NCBI RefSeq assembly: GCF_900176475.1
Contig: NZ_FWXX01000009.1
Span: forward strand, 86,493 to 150,492
Origin: Tropicibacter naphthalenivorans
Lineage (GTDB): Bacteria; Pseudomonadota; Alphaproteobacteria; Rhodobacterales; Rhodobacteraceae
Reading direction: 5' to 3'
Length of the DNA: 64,000 bases
Shown: positions 27,362 to 37,307 of the stretch, piece after piece
How positions within the stretch are numbered: position 1 is the stretch's first letter
How the letters are laid out: each line of letters opens with the position of its first letter
The notes under the pieces: model-generated
Database searches by the model: none
The model's input: the letters and a program-made list of their open reading frames with translations, nothing else
What the model was told of the DNA's origin: nothing
Made by a program: the position numbers and the translations under genes

Positions 27362-28324
27362 ATGTCCACCCCGATTGATTTCAATGACCGTATGCTTTCC
27401 CTTGGCCTTGCCCGCGTGGCAGAGCAGGCCGCCATCTCCAGCGCCGACTGGATCGGGCGCGGTGATGAAAAGGCCGCCGACCAGGCCGCCGTCAACGCCA
27501 TGCGCGAAGAGCTGAACAAGCTGGAAATCTCGGGCGTCGTGGTCATCGGTGAAGGCGAGCGTGACGAAGCCCCGATGCTGTATATCGGCGAAGAGGTCGG
27601 CTCCGGCGGCCCCGGCGTCGACATCGCGCTGGACCCCCTTGAAGGCACCACGCTGACCGCCAAGGACATGCCCAACGCGCTGACCGTGATCGCCATGGGC
27701 CCGCGCGGCTCGATGCTGCACGCGCCGGACGTTTACATGGAAAAGCTGGCGATCGGTCCGGGCTTTGCCGAGGGCGTCGTGACGCTGGATATGACCCCGT
27801 CGGAACGTATCGCCGCGCTGGCCGAGGCCAAGGGCTGCCGTCCGCAGGACATCACCGTTTGTATCCTTGAACGTCCCCGTCACGAAGAGATGATCGCCGA
27901 AGTGCGCAGCACCGGTGCGGGCATCCGCCTGATCACCGACGGTGACGTTGCGGGCGTCATGCACTGCGCCGAGCCGCATATCACCGGCATCGACATGTAC
28001 ATGGGCTCTGGCGGCGCGCCCGAGGGCGTTCTGGCGGCAGCGGCGCTGAAATGTATGGGCGGTCAGATCTTTGGCCGTTTGCTCTTCCGCAACGACGACG
28101 AACGTGGCCGCGCCACCAAGGCGGGCATCACCGACTTCGACAAGATCTACACCCGCGATGAAATGGTCACCGCTGACGTGATCTTTGCCGCGACGGGCGT
28201 GACGGGCGGCTCCTTGCTGCCGGGGATCAAGCGCGAGCCGGGTTGGGTCACCACCGAGACGCTGCTGATGCGCTCGAAAACCGGCTCTGTGCGCCGCATG
28301 AACTATCGCAACCCGCACAAGTAA
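27362..28324 (+). CDS. glpX: Class II fructose-1,6-bisphosphatase
   Basis: The protein has 320 residues. The metal and substrate-binding motifs are VVIGEGERDEAPML, the DPLEGTT core and MGSGGAPEGVLAAAALKCMGG. It hydrolyses fructose-1,6-bisphosphate in gluconeogenesis, and in many relatives also sedoheptulose-1,7-bisphosphate. It lies after hom with an 87-base gap and ends before a terminator-like hairpin. Confidence 0.97.
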   Translation: MSTPIDFNDRMLSLGLARVAEQAAISSADWIGRGDEKAADQAAVNAMREELNKLEISGVVVIGEGERDEAPMLYIGEEVGSGGPGVDIALDPLEGTTLTAKDMPNALTVIAMGPRGSMLHAPDVYMEKLAIGPGFAEGVVTLDMTPSERIAALAEAKGCRPQDITVCILERPRHEEMIAEVRSTGAGIRLITDGDVAGVMHCAEPHITGIDMYMGSGGAPEGVLAAAALKCMGGQIFGRLLFRNDDERGRATKAGITDFDKIYTRDEMVTADVIFAATGVTGGSLLPGIKREPGWVTTETLLMRSKTGSVRRMNYRNPHK

Positions 28325-28345
28325 GCCTTGGTTGCCGCCTTTCAG

Positions 28346-28377
28346 GGGGTCGGGATTTTCCCGGCCCCTTTGCTTTT
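28346..28377 (+). terminator. Probable rho-independent terminator after glpX
   Basis: GGGGTCGGG (28346-28354) pairs with CCCGGCCCC (28360-28368) with one G-T pair, and TTTGCTTTT follows. It separates glpX from hisS. Confidence 0.7.
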
Positions 28378-28474
28378 CCGCGACCCTGCGCCTTTGCCGC
28401 GCGGCGCTGCGCTTGCCCCCAAGCCGCCCATTCGCTAAGGGAGGCGCGACACATTTTCCAAGTCGGATCGAGTG

Positions 28475-29947
28475 ATGGCCAAGCAGAAAAAAGCTCCCCG
28501 CCCCAAGGCGCAGACGCCCAAGGGGTTTCGTGACTATTTCGGCGCCGAGGTGACCGAGCGCGCCGAGATGCTCAAGACGATTGCCGGGGTCTACCATCAA
28601 TACGGGTTCGATGCGCTTGAAAGCTCTGCCGTGGAGACGGTCGAAGCTCTGGGCAAGTTCCTGCCCGACGTGGATCGTCCCAACGAGGGCGTCTTTGCCT
28701 GGCAGGACGAGGACGACGCCTGGATGGCGCTGCGCTATGACCTGACCGCGCCGCTGGCCCGTGTCTATGCGCAATATCGCAACGATCTGCCGTTGCCCTA
28801 TCGCCGCTACGCGATGGGGCCTGTCTGGCGCAACGAAAAGCCGGGGCCGGGGCGTTATCGCCAGTTCTACCAGTGTGACGCCGACACCGTGGGCGCGCCG
28901 AGCGTCGCCGCCGACGCCGAGATCTGCGCCATGCTGTCCGACACGCTGGAACGGGTGGGCATCCCGCGCGGCGATTATCTGGTGCGGGTGAACAACCGCA
29001 AGGTCTTGAACGGCGTGCTTGAAGCGATGGGCGTCTCCGAAGAGGCTCAGGCCGCAGACGTGCTGCGCACCATCGACAAGTTCGACAAGGTCGGCGAAAG
29101 CGGCGTGCGCGAGCTGCTGGGCAAGGGGCGTCTGGACGCTTCGGGTGCGTATATCGACGGTGTGGGCCTGTCGGACGATCAGGCCGAGCCGGTTTTGGCG
29201 TTCCTGACCTCCAAGGGTGCGGACGCGGCCAAGACCTTGGCCAACCTGCGCGATGCAATCGGCGGGTCGACCGTCGGTGCGACCGGGGTCGATGAGCTGG
29301 AGACGATTGCAACGCTGCTGGATGCAGGGGGCTATGGCCGCGACCGGATCGAGATTGACCCCAGCGTGGTGCGCGGTCTGGGCTACTACACCGGTCCGGT
29401 GTTCGAGGCCGAGCTGACCTTTGAAATTCTTGACGAAAAGGGTCGCAAGCGGCAGTTCGGCTCTGTCTCTGGGGGCGGGCGCTATGACGATCTGGTCAAG
29501 CGCTTCACCGGCCAAGAGGTCCCGGCGACCGGTGTCTCGATCGGCGTCGACCGCCTGCTGGCGGCTTTGCGCGAAAAAGGGCGGATCGGCTCCAGCGTGC
29601 AGGGGCCTGTCGTGGTCACCGTCATGGACAAGAGCCGCATGGCCGAATACCAGACCATGGTGGCCGAGCTGCGCAATGCTGGCATCCGCGCCGAGGTCTA
29701 CCTTGGCAACCCCAAGAACTTTGGCAACCAGTTGAAATACGCCGACAAACGGCAGTCTCCGGTGGCGGTGATCGCGGGCGGCGACGAATTCGACGCGGGC
29801 AAGGTGCAGATCAAGGACCTGATCCTTGGCGCGAAACTGGCCGAGAACGCCAGCCTCGAAGAATGGCAGGATCGCCCCAGCCAATACGAAGTGGCGCGCG
29901 GCGATCTGGTGGCCAAGGTGCGCGAGATTCTGGACCTCTACCAATGA
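28475..29947 (+). CDS. hisS: Histidyl-tRNA synthetase
   Basis: The protein has about 490 residues from the ATG at 28475; a GTG lies one codon earlier. Class II motif 2 is in [21 protein letters not shown], a histidine-binding [11 protein letters not shown] segment follows, and motif 3 is in [11 protein letters not shown]. It is longer than E. coli HisRS, as in the alphaproteobacterial type. It is the first gene of hisS-hisZ-hisG, linked by ATGA overlaps, so tRNA charging and histidine synthesis are expressed together. Confidence 0.96.
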   Translation: MAKQKKAPRPKAQTPKGFRDYFGAEVTERAEMLKTIAGVYHQYGFDALESSAVETVEALGKFLPDVDRPNEGVFAWQDEDDAWMALRYDLTAPLARVYAQYRNDLPLPYRRYAMGPVWRNEKPGPGRYRQFYQCDADTVGAPSVAADAEICAMLSDTLERVGIPRGDYLVRVNNRKVLNGVLEAMGVSEEAQAADVLRTIDKFDKVGESGVRELLGKGRLDASGAYIDGVGLSDDQAEPVLAFLTSKGADAAKTLANLRDAIGGSTVGATGVDELETIATLLDAGGYGRDRIEIDPSVVRGLGYYTGPVFEAELTFEILDEKGRKRQFGSVSGGGRYDDLVKRFTGQEVPATGVSIGVDRLLAALREKGRIGSSVQGPVVVTVMDKSRMAEYQTMVAELRNAGIRAEVYLGNPKNFGNQLKYADKRQSPVAVIAGGDEFDAGKVQIKDLILGAKLAENASLEEWQDRPSQYEVARGDLVAKVREILDLYQ

Positions 29948-31020
29948 CGCTTTCTGCCGTGAAATCAAAGGCGTATGCCCTGCAAGCGCAGTTCGAAGAG
30001 GCAAACGCCCAGCCCGTCGATTGCGCCATTTTGCAACCCGCCGAGACCCTTCTGGACCTCTATGGCGAGGACATCCGCACCCGCGCCTATGTGACCACCG
30101 ACCCCGTGCAGGGCGAGGTCATGCTGCGCCCGGACTTTACCGTGCCGGTCGTGCAAAAGCACATGGACGAGGGCGCGGAGCCTGCGCGCTATACCTACGC
30201 GGGCGAAGTCTTTCGCCGCCAAGAAGAGCACCCCGAGCGCGCCAACGAGTATTTCCAGGTCGGCTACGAGGTCTTTGACCGCACCGATCCGGCAGCGGCG
30301 GATGCCGAGGTTTTCGCCTTGTTTTCCAAGACCTTGCAGGGCTACGGCCTGCGCGCGGTCACCGGCGACATTGGCATCCTGACGGCCGCGGTCGCGGGGC
30401 TGGAAACGTCGGAACGGCGGCGCGCGGCGCTGACGCGGCACATCTGGCGGCCCCGGCGCTTTCGCAACCTGCTGGACCGTTTCTCGGGCAAGCTGCCGGT
30501 GCCTGCCACCCGCGCGGCCCTATTGGCGGATGCCAACCCGATGGCCAAGGCCGGTCCGATGATCGGCCTGCGCGGCGAGGACGAAATCAAAGACCGCATC
30601 GAAGCCCTGCGCGAGGACGCCAAGGAACCCAAGCTCAGCCGCGATCAGGTCGCCTTGATCGAAGCGCTTCTCAAGGTGTCCGAGGCCTGCCCCTTTGCGC
30701 TGGAACAGCTGCGCGACATTGCCGTCGATCTGCCCGCGATCTCTGAAGCGGTGGAACGGTTCGCGCGCCGCTGCGATGCGCTGGAGGCGCGCGGCGTCGA
30801 CGTGCAGACCTTGGGGTTCGAGGCCAGCTATGGCCGCACCTCGATGGAATATTACGACGGTTTCGTCTTTGGCTTTGTCGCGCCGAAACGCCCCGATTGG
30901 CCTTCGGTGGCCAGCGGCGGGCGCTATGACGCGCTGACCCGCCAATTGGGCAAGGGCCGCGAAATCCCGGCGGTGGGCGGAGTCATCCGCGCAGGCCTGT
31001 TGGTGGAGCTGGAGCGATGA
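29944..31020 (+). CDS. hisZ: ATP phosphoribosyltransferase regulatory subunit
   Basis: The protein has 358 residues from the ATG at 29944, which overlaps the hisS stop. It is a HisRS paralogue ([42 protein letters not shown]) that lacks the aminoacylation chemistry. It forms a complex with short HisG and provides histidine feedback regulation. The next gene is a short-form hisG, overlapping by 4 bp. Confidence 0.94.
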   Translation: MTLSAVKSKAYALQAQFEEANAQPVDCAILQPAETLLDLYGEDIRTRAYVTTDPVQGEVMLRPDFTVPVVQKHMDEGAEPARYTYAGEVFRRQEEHPERANEYFQVGYEVFDRTDPAAADAEVFALFSKTLQGYGLRAVTGDIGILTAAVAGLETSERRRAALTRHIWRPRRFRNLLDRFSGKLPVPATRAALLADANPMAKAGPMIGLRGEDEIKDRIEALREDAKEPKLSRDQVALIEALLKVSEACPFALEQLRDIAVDLPAISEAVERFARRCDALEARGVDVQTLGFEASYGRTSMEYYDGFVFGFVAPKRPDWPSVASGGRYDALTRQLGKGREIPAVGGVIRAGLLVELER

Positions 31021-31715
31021 GCATCAAGCTGGGTGTGCCGTCCAAGGGGCGGCTGATGGAAAAGACCTTTGACTGGTTCGGGGCGCGTGGCGTGTCGCTG
31101 GCGCGGACCGGGTCGGAACGCGAATACTCGGGCGCGGTCACGGGCATCGACGGCGTGGAACTGGTGCTGCTGAGCGCCGGGGAAATCCCGCGCGAGCTGT
31201 CCGCCGGGCGCATCCATCTGGGCGTGACCGGCACCGATCTGGTGCAGGAAAAGCTGGTGCAGTGGGAACAAAAGGTCGAGCCGCTGGCGGAACTGGGCTT
31301 TGGCCACGCTGATTTGATCCTTGCGGTGCCCTCCGCCTGGGTCGACGTGGACACGCTGGACGATCTGGACGCGGCGGCGGCGGGCTTTCGCGCGCGGCAC
31401 GGTTTTCGGATGCGGATCGCCACGAAATACCACCGTCTGGTGCGCCAGTACCTGCATGACGGCGGCGTGTCCGACTACCAGCTGGTGGACAGCCAGGGCG
31501 CGACCGAAGGCACGGTCAAGAACCTCACCGCCGAGGCGGTGGCCGACATCACCTCGACCGGCGAGACCTTGCGCGCCAACCACCTCAAGGTGCTGGCCGA
31601 AGAGCCTGTCTTGCGCTCTCAGGCGACGCTCTTCCGCTCGCGAACAGCCCCGATGACCAGCGCCGAGCGCAAGACGCTGGACGCGCTCTGCACGTTGCTG
31701 AACGTGGGCGAATGA
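31017..31715 (+). CDS. hisG: ATP phosphoribosyltransferase, short form
   Basis: The protein has 232 residues, so it is the short HisG lacking the C-terminal regulatory domain and dependent on HisZ. Motifs include LGVPSKGRLME, the GVTGTDLVQE segment and the PRPP-binding region LVDSQGATEGTVKNL. It catalyses the first step of histidine synthesis from ATP and PRPP. Confidence 0.96.
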   Translation: MSIKLGVPSKGRLMEKTFDWFGARGVSLARTGSEREYSGAVTGIDGVELVLLSAGEIPRELSAGRIHLGVTGTDLVQEKLVQWEQKVEPLAELGFGHADLILAVPSAWVDVDTLDDLDAAAAGFRARHGFRMRIATKYHRLVRQYLHDGGVSDYQLVDSQGATEGTVKNLTAEAVADITSTGETLRANHLKVLAEEPVLRSQATLFRSRTAPMTSAERKTLDALCTLLNVGE

Positions 31716-31718
31716 AAA

Positions 31719-31740
31719 CAGGCCCCGCTGTGGGGGCCTG
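31719..31740 (+). terminator. Hairpin after hisG
   Basis: CAGGCCCC (31719-31726) pairs perfectly with GGGGCCTG (31733-31740) around a 6-base loop, four bases after the hisG stop. There is no T-run, so termination is probable but not certain. Confidence 0.5.
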
Positions 31741-31766
31741 CCTAAGACTTGAAGCGCGGGGCAGGA

Positions 31767-32615
31767 TCAGCCGATCTTGTCCTGCGTTTTCGTTTCAAAG
31801 TCGCTGGCGGCGTGACGCTCGTGCAGCTGGCCCGACGGCGCGCCCGAGGTTCGGTTGACCATCTGCCCGCGCTGCACGGCGGGGCGCGCGGCGATCTCAT
31901 CGGCCCAGCGGATCACGTTCTTATACGTGGCAACGTCAAGAAACTCGCCCGCGTTATAGCTGTCGCCATGCACGGTGCGGCCATACCACGGAAAGATCGC
32001 CATATCGGCAATCGTATACTCCGCGCCGGTCATGAACTGATTGTCCGCAAGGTGGCGATCCAGCACGTCGAGCTGGCGTTTCACCTCCATCGCGAAGCGG
32101 TTGATCGGGTATTCCATCGGGTAGGGCGCATAGGCGTAGAAATGGCCAAAGCCGCCGCCCAGATACGGCGCGCTGCCCATCTGCCACATCAGCCACGACA
32201 GCAGCTCGGGGCGGTTATCGCCAAGGAAGGCCCCGAATTTCTCGGCCAGGTGCATCAGGATCGCACCGGATTCGAATACGCGCACGGGCGTGTCGCCAGA
32301 GCGGTCCATCAGCGCCGGGATTTTCGAGTTGGGGTTCACGTCAACGAACCCCGAGCCGAACTGATCGCCATCCATGATGCGGATCAGCCAGGCGTCATAT
32401 TCGGCGGCATGACCGGCGGCCAGCAGCTCTTCGAGCAGGATGGTGACCTTTTGGCCGTTGGGCGTGGCGAGCGAGTACAGCTGAAAAGGATGCTCGCCCA
32501 CGGGCAGATCCTTGTCGTGGGTCGCCCCGGCGATGGGGCGATTGAGCGAGGCCCACTCGCCGCCGTTGGCTTTGTCCCAGGTCCAGACTTTCGGGGGGGT
32601 GTAGGTTTCGGTCAT
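31767..32615 (-). CDS. yghU: Glutathione-dependent disulfide-bond oxidoreductase (GST-like)
   Basis: The protein has 282 residues from the ATG at 32615 (MTETYTPPKVWTWDKANGGEWASLNRPIAGATHD). That is the YghU-specific N-terminus before the thioredoxin-fold domain (VNPNSKIPALMD) and the C-terminal helical GST domain (YTIADMAIFPWYG). YghU binds two glutathiones and has disulfide reductase activity. It is divergent from the YdcF-like gene. Confidence 0.92.
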   Translation of the reverse strand: MTETYTPPKVWTWDKANGGEWASLNRPIAGATHDKDLPVGEHPFQLYSLATPNGQKVTILLEELLAAGHAAEYDAWLIRIMDGDQFGSGFVDVNPNSKIPALMDRSGDTPVRVFESGAILMHLAEKFGAFLGDNRPELLSWLMWQMGSAPYLGGGFGHFYAYAPYPMEYPINRFAMEVKRQLDVLDRHLADNQFMTGAEYTIADMAIFPWYGRTVHGDSYNAGEFLDVATYKNVIRWADEIAARPAVQRGQMVNRTSGAPSGQLHERHAASDFETKTQDKIG

Positions 32616-32712
32616 GGCGCGTCCTTTGTTCGTTCCGCTGCAAGGTAACGTCCCGCGCCGGGAATGCCAGAGGGGGTCGCGCATTGCACGAAGGTTGTGC
32701 ATATCTGCGGAT

Positions 32713-33210
32713 ATGAAGGATGCGGTGAATCACGGGCCTGTGGCCTTGGTGCTGGGGGCAGCGGTTTGGCAAGGCGGACGCGCCTCGCCCAGCTTGCGGC
32801 GGCGCGCGGGCCATGCGGCGCAGCTGTGGCTGGACGGCAAGGTGCGCGCCATCGTGGTGTCGGGGGGCGTTGGCCTGCACCCGCCCTCCGAGGCGCAGGT
32901 CATGGCGGCGATTTGCATTGAGGCAGGGGTGCCCGAGGGGGCCGTCTTCCGCGAAGAGCAAGCGACCAACACTTGGGAAAACATCGAACGGTCGCGCGCC
33001 CTGCTGGAACGGATCGGCGCGCGCGAGGTGGTGATCGTCACCGACGGATACCACGCGCCGCGCGCCCGGATGATGGCGCGGCGCATGGGGCTGGAGGCGC
33101 GGAGCGACTGCCCGCGCCGGGATTACCCGCTGACGTGGGGCATGGTGAAATTGCGCCTGCGTGAAGCAATGGCATATCTTTACACGTGGTCGCGCGGGTT
33201 CACGGGCTAG
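32713..33210 (+). CDS. YdcF/DUF218-family protein
   Basis: The protein has 165 residues from the ATG at 32713; the open frame upstream overlaps yghU and is not coding. The DUF218 core is visible: ALVLGAAVW, VRAIVVSGGVG, EEQATNTWENIERS and VVIVTDGYHAPRARMMAR. Family members are implicated in peptidoglycan-precursor or cofactor metabolism (ElyC/SanA/YdcF), with SAM binding reported for YdcF. The role here is unknown. Confidence 0.85.
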   Translation: MKDAVNHGPVALVLGAAVWQGGRASPSLRRRAGHAAQLWLDGKVRAIVVSGGVGLHPPSEAQVMAAICIEAGVPEGAVFREEQATNTWENIERSRALLERIGAREVVIVTDGYHAPRARMMARRMGLEARSDCPRRDYPLTWGMVKLRLREAMAYLYTWSRGFTG

Positions 33211-33213
33211 CCT

Positions 33214-33277
33214 GTCACCGCGCGGCCCAGTTTGCGTGCGTCACCGCACGGCCTAGTTTGCGCGCGTCACCGCACGA
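33214..33277. repeat. 26-bp tandem repeat, about 2.5 copies
   Basis: Units begin GTCACCGC at 33214, 33240 and 33266. The first two are 26 bp and differ by a few bases; the third is partial and contains the stop codon of the minus-strand gene at 33267. It probably arose by slippage at that gene's 3' end. Confidence 0.7.
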
Positions 33278-33665
33278 CCGTCACCTCGACCGACCGGCCC
33301 GTGTTGCCGCTGCCATAGATGCGCACAAAGACCGTCGCCCCGCCGTTCACAAGGATCCGTGCGGCGCTGGGTTCGATGTAACCGTTCATGATCATCCGCT
33401 CCATCGCGGCACGGTTGTTGATGTTGCCAAAGAACGGATCCCATTCGTCGCCCGGCTGGCTGCGGCCAAACTTGTGATAGTTCGCGCGGTCCTGACGCAG
33501 GATCTGCCACGGCTCGGACAGCCGCGCGCCCTTGGAGTTATACAGATCGTCGCGCCCGATATAGGCCACATAAGAGCCGATCAACTGGTCCGCCTGCGCG
33601 GTGGCGGCGGTGGCGATAAGGGCCAGCGCGGTGAGAAGGCTTTTGACGGGTTTCATGGGCTTCAT
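33267..33665 (-). CDS. Secreted small protein of unknown function
   Basis: The protein has 132 residues from the ATG at 33665, with GGAGGGAGG just upstream. A signal peptide ends near TAQA-DQ (residue ~25). The mature part has QLIGSYVAYIGRDDLYNSKGARL, WQILRQDRANYH and a C-terminal beta-rich region with many Val. It is expected in the periplasm. No family is recognised. Confidence 0.7.
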   Translation of the reverse strand: MKPMKPVKSLLTALALIATAATAQADQLIGSYVAYIGRDDLYNSKGARLSEPWQILRQDRANYHKFGRSQPGDEWDPFFGNINNRAAMERMIMNGYIEPSAARILVNGGATVFVRIYGSGNTGRSVEVTVVR

Positions 33666-33798
33666 GGGACCTCCCTCCTGAAAATGCACGGCTAGTTTAC
33701 CGCATTTTGGGGCAGGGGGCTTTGACATGGGGCAAAGCGCCGCTTGCACAGTGCGGGCAGGACGCTTAGGTCCGGTGCAGACATATAAGGAATTTGGA

Positions 33799-34251
33799 AT
33801 GAAAAGCGTGCAAAGACGGTTTGTGCTGGGGGCCGGGGGCGCTGCGGCGGTACTGGCGATCTATGCGGGCAAGCGCCTGTTCGCGGATACGCCGATCAAC
33901 CTGACGCTGGCCTCGCCCAGCGGGGCAGAGCTGGCCGCGGATGACAACACTCTGCTGGTCGACATCAGACGCCCCGAGGAATGGAAGCAAACCGGCGTCA
34001 TCGAGGGCGCGCTGCTGGTGACCTACACCGACCCGGACAGCTTTATGCAAGCGGTCCTGCCGCACATCCAGCCCGGTCAAAAACTGGCGCTGATCTGCCG
34101 GTCGGGGAACCGGACGTCGCGCGCCAGCCGCCAGATCGCGCCGCTGGTCGACACGGAGGTCGTCGATGTGGCGGGCGGCATGAACCGCGTGCTGGGCGAG
34201 GGCTATCGCCCGCAGCTGCCGACCCGCGCTATGGGCTGCCAGAGCTGCTAA
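33799..34251 (+). CDS. Rhodanese-domain protein with N-terminal membrane anchor
   Basis: The protein has 150 residues from the ATG at 33799 (GGAATTTGGA upstream). The N-terminus (VQRRFVLGAGGAAAVLAIYA) is a signal anchor or Tat-like leader. The rhodanese domain follows (LLVDIRRPEEWKQTG) with the active-site loop CRSGNRT. Two more Cys are at the end (GCQSC). It would transfer sulfane sulfur or act in periplasmic thiol chemistry; the partner is unknown. Confidence 0.85.
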   Translation: MKSVQRRFVLGAGGAAAVLAIYAGKRLFADTPINLTLASPSGAELAADDNTLLVDIRRPEEWKQTGVIEGALLVTYTDPDSFMQAVLPHIQPGQKLALICRSGNRTSRASRQIAPLVDTEVVDVAGGMNRVLGEGYRPQLPTRAMGCQSC

Positions 34252-34255
34252 AGCG

Positions 34256-34687
34256 TTAAAGCACCCCAATATCGGCCAGCGCCCCGGCCAGTTCGGGGGG
34301 CAAAGGCTCTTCGGCGGCGCGTCCTTTGGGCAAATCCGGGGGCGCGTCGTCGGGCGCAAGATAGCGCCAGCCCTGAAAGGCGCGTTTCGGTGCCAAGGCG
34401 GTACGGATCAATTCAGGGTCGAGCACCAGCGCGCAACGCTCCACGCCGTCGTCCCCGGTCACGCGGTCCAGACGCACCACGCGCTGACGGCACTGGATCT
34501 GCCCCTTGATCACCCAATAGATTGATCCGCCTGCCAGAATCTCGGGCTCGCGCTTTGGCCACATGCGCGTCACATGGCGCGGCATCCCATCGGCAAAGCG
34601 CGCGGCATAGGACGCCTGCCACGCCTCTAGCGTGTCGACGCTTTCGGTGCCGGCGCTGAGTTTCACCAGATGTGTGATCTTGGACAC
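34256..34687 (-). CDS. DUF1489-family protein
   Basis: The protein has about 143 residues from a GTG at 34687 preceded by AGGGG; a longer frame exists from 34714. It begins KITHLVKLSAGTES, then VTRMWPKREPEIL and GSIYWVIKGQIQCRQ, which is the DUF1489 pattern conserved in alphaproteobacteria. It is cytosolic. Function is unknown. It is divergent from nrdJ. Confidence 0.85.
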   Translation of the reverse strand: MSKITHLVKLSAGTESVDTLEAWQASYAARFADGMPRHVTRMWPKREPEILAGGSIYWVIKGQIQCRQRVVRLDRVTGDDGVERCALVLDPELIRTALAPKRAFQGWRYLAPDDAPPDLPKGRAAEEPLPPELAGALADIGVL

Positions 34688-34740
34688 GAATCTTTTCCCC
34701 TTTTGGCGCAGCATATGGTATGTCTTGCGCTGTGTGCTTC

Positions 34741-34786
34741 AAGCCCTAGCGTTAAACACGCTGCGATCAAGCTCGATTTAGGGCTT
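34741..34786 (+). promoter_or_regulatory. Stem-loop in the nrdJ leader
   Basis: AAGCCCTA (34741-34748) pairs with TAGGGCTT (34779-34786), followed by TAAAAAAT, about 70 bases before the nrdJ ATG. It may be an untranslated leader structure. I do not recognise a cobalamin riboswitch or an NrdR box here. Confidence 0.35.
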
Positions 34787-34854
34787 TAAAAAATCATTTA
34801 GGATCGCTACGCAGCCATCCTGCTTGCCGAACTAAGACACAAAGGATTCGCCCC

Positions 34855-37140
34855 ATGACCCGATTTGCCGCGCCCATCGCTGAACAGATTTGGGACATGA
34901 AGTATCGTCTCAAAGACGCCGACGGCGGCGCGCTGGACCAGTCGGTCGAAGATACCTGGCGGCGAATCGCGCGGGCGTTGGCCTCTGTCGAAAAAGACGC
35001 CAAGGGCTACGAGGAAAAGTTCTATAACGCGCTGGAAGATTTCAAATATCTCCCCGCTGGTCGGATCACCGCAGGGGCGGGCACCGACCGCACCGTGACG
35101 CTGTTCAACTGCTTTGTCATGGGCACCGTCCCGGACAGCATGGGCGGCATTTTCGACATGCTCAAAGAGGCCGCGCTGACCATGCAGCAGGGCGGCGGCA
35201 TTGGCTATGACTTCTCGACCATCCGCCCCAAGGGCGCGCCGGTCGCGGGTGTGGCCGCTGATGCCTCTGGCCCCTTGTCGTTCATGGACGTGTGGGACGC
35301 CATGTGCCGCACCATCATGTCCGCAGGCTCGCGCCGCGGTGCGATGATGGCAACCATGCGCTGCGACCACCCTGATGTGGAACAGTTCATCGCCGCCAAG
35401 GCCGACAGCGCCCGCCTGCGCATGTTCAACCTGTCCGTTCTGGTCACCGATCCCTTTATGGAAGCGGTCAAGGCCGACGGCCCGTGGGAGCTGCAATTCG
35501 ACGGCAAGGTCTACCACACGGTCCAAGCGCGCGATCTGTGGAACAAGATCATGAAGGCGACCTATGATTATGCCGAGCCGGGCGTGATCTTTATCGACCG
35601 CATCAACAAGGCCAACAACCTCAACTATTGCGAGACGATTGCCGCCACCAACCCCTGCGGCGAGCAGCCTCTGCCGCCCTATGGTGCCTGCCTGCTTGGC
35701 TCGATCAACATGGCGCGTCTGGTGTCGAACCCCTTCACCGCCGAGGCCGAAATCTCGGACGAAGCGCTGGACGATCTGGTCGCCACCGCTGTGCGCATGA
35801 TGGACAACGTGGTCGACGCGTCGAAATTCCCGCTGGAACAACAACGGCTTGAGGCGCAGAACAAGCGCCGCATCGGTCTGGGCGTCACGGGCCTTGCCGA
35901 CGCGCTGCTGATGAAGGGGCTCAAGTACGGCTCGCCCGAGGCCGCCGCGCAGACCGAAATCTGGCTCAAGCGGATCGCCCGCGCGTCTTATCTGGCGTCG
36001 GTCGAGCTGGCCAAGGAAAAGGGCGCTTTCCCGCTGTTCGACGCGGACAAGTACCTTGCCTCGGGCAACATGATGCAGATGGATGACGACGTCCGCGAGG
36101 CGATCCGCACCCACGGCATCCGCAACGCTCTGGTGACCTCGATCGCGCCGACCGGGACGATCTCGCTTTATGCGGGCAACGTGTCGTCGGGGATCGAGCC
36201 GGTCTTTGCCTACAGCTACACCCGCAAGGTTTTGCAAAAGGACGGCTCGCGCACCGAAGAAGAGGTCGTCGATTACGCGGTTCAGATGTACCGCGACCTG
36301 CATGGCGCCGACGCCGAGCTGCCCGATTACTTCGTCAACGCCCAGACTTTGGAGCCGCTGGCCCACGTTCGGATGCAGGCCGCCGCGCAAAAGTGGATCG
36401 ACAGCTCGATCTCCAAGACCATCAACTGCCCCGAGGACATCTCCTTTGAGGCGTTCAAAGAGGTCTACATGGAAGCCTACGACTCGGGCTGCAAAGGCTG
36501 CACGACCTACCGTCCGAACGATGTGACCGGTTCGGTGTTGTCGGTGTCCGAGAGCGCGGAAAAGACCCCCGCCGAGACGCCGGAACTGGCCGAAGAGGCC
36601 GCGGGCGGCGACGTGATCTACATGTCCGAACCGCTGGACCGCCCCGAGCACCTCGAAGGCAACACCTACAAGCTGAAGTGGCCGGATTCTGAGCACGCGA
36701 TCTATCTGACGATCAACGATATTGTGGTCGGTGGCCACCGCCGTCCGTTTGAGGTGTTCATCAACTCCAAGAACATGGAGCACTACGCCTGGACGCTGGC
36801 GCTGACCCGGATGATCTCGGCCGTGTTCCGCCGTGGCGGCGACGTGTCCTTTGTGGTCGAAGAGCTGAAAGCCGTGTTCGACCCGCGCGGCGGCGCATGG
36901 GTCAAGGGCAAGTACATCCCGTCCATCCTGGCAGCCATCGGCGGCGTGATCGAAACGCACCTGGTGTCGACCGGTTTCCTCGAAGGCGAAGGCATGGGCC
37001 TGAAGGCGGACCCGACGGCCAAGGTCGTGGGGCTGGACGCCCCTCGCGGCAAAGCCTGCCCCTCCTGCGGTCAATTCTCGATGATGATGGTCGAGGGGTG
37101 CATGACGTGCTCTTCGTGTGGGCATTCGAAGTGCGGGTAA
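34855..37140 (+). CDS. nrdJ: Adenosylcobalamin-dependent (class II) ribonucleotide reductase
   Basis: The protein has 761 residues. Catalytic barrel motifs are FNCFVMGT, the NPCGEQPLPPYGACLLGS loop with the radical Cys and Glu, and IAPTGTISLYAGNVSSGIEP. The C-terminus is a zinc-ribbon-like tail (ACPSCGQF, CSSCGHSKCG) that carries redox cysteines. It makes deoxyribonucleotides without oxygen dependence and needs B12. It is monocistronic and followed by a strong terminator. Confidence 0.96.
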   Translation: MTRFAAPIAEQIWDMKYRLKDADGGALDQSVEDTWRRIARALASVEKDAKGYEEKFYNALEDFKYLPAGRITAGAGTDRTVTLFNCFVMGTVPDSMGGIFDMLKEAALTMQQGGGIGYDFSTIRPKGAPVAGVAADASGPLSFMDVWDAMCRTIMSAGSRRGAMMATMRCDHPDVEQFIAAKADSARLRMFNLSVLVTDPFMEAVKADGPWELQFDGKVYHTVQARDLWNKIMKATYDYAEPGVIFIDRINKANNLNYCETIAATNPCGEQPLPPYGACLLGSINMARLVSNPFTAEAEISDEALDDLVATAVRMMDNVVDASKFPLEQQRLEAQNKRRIGLGVTGLADALLMKGLKYGSPEAAAQTEIWLKRIARASYLASVELAKEKGAFPLFDADKYLASGNMMQMDDDVREAIRTHGIRNALVTSIAPTGTISLYAGNVSSGIEPVFAYSYTRKVLQKDGSRTEEEVVDYAVQMYRDLHGADAELPDYFVNAQTLEPLAHVRMQAAAQKWIDSSISKTINCPEDISFEAFKEVYMEAYDSGCKGCTTYRPNDVTGSVLSVSESAEKTPAETPELAEEAAGGDVIYMSEPLDRPEHLEGNTYKLKWPDSEHAIYLTINDIVVGGHRRPFEVFINSKNMEHYAWTLALTRMISAVFRRGGDVSFVVEELKAVFDPRGGAWVKGKYIPSILAAIGGVIETHLVSTGFLEGEGMGLKADPTAKVVGLDAPRGKACPSCGQFSMMMVEGCMTCSSCGHSKCG

Positions 37141-37257
37141 TCGATTAGGGAAAATAGCTGTTTGTCGTCCGACATCCATTGTTGGGTTTTGCGACAAAAG
37201 CTGCGTTTTTGAATCGGTGATGGATAAGGGCTGATTTCCGACCCTGAGTATGAAATT

Positions 37258-37284
37258 GGGCGGCGCGATGTGCGCCGCCCTTTT
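37258..37284 (+). terminator. Rho-independent terminator after nrdJ
   Basis: GGGCGGCGC (37258-37266) pairs perfectly with GCGCCGCCC (37272-37280) and is followed by TTTTC. It marks the boundary between core nrdJ and the accessory island. Confidence 0.88.
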
Positions 37285-37307
37285 CATTTCAGGCCTGATC
37301 GTCTGGA

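Noticed and set aside
25982..30004. A 1340-codon open frame on the minus strand
   Set aside because: It is antisense to hom, glpX and hisS, which are unmistakable. High GC makes long antisense frames common, and the translation has no family motif.
34715..34854. Cobalamin riboswitch upstream of nrdJ
   Set aside because: The leader is short, and no B12-box-like sequence is visible; only a simple stem-loop is present.
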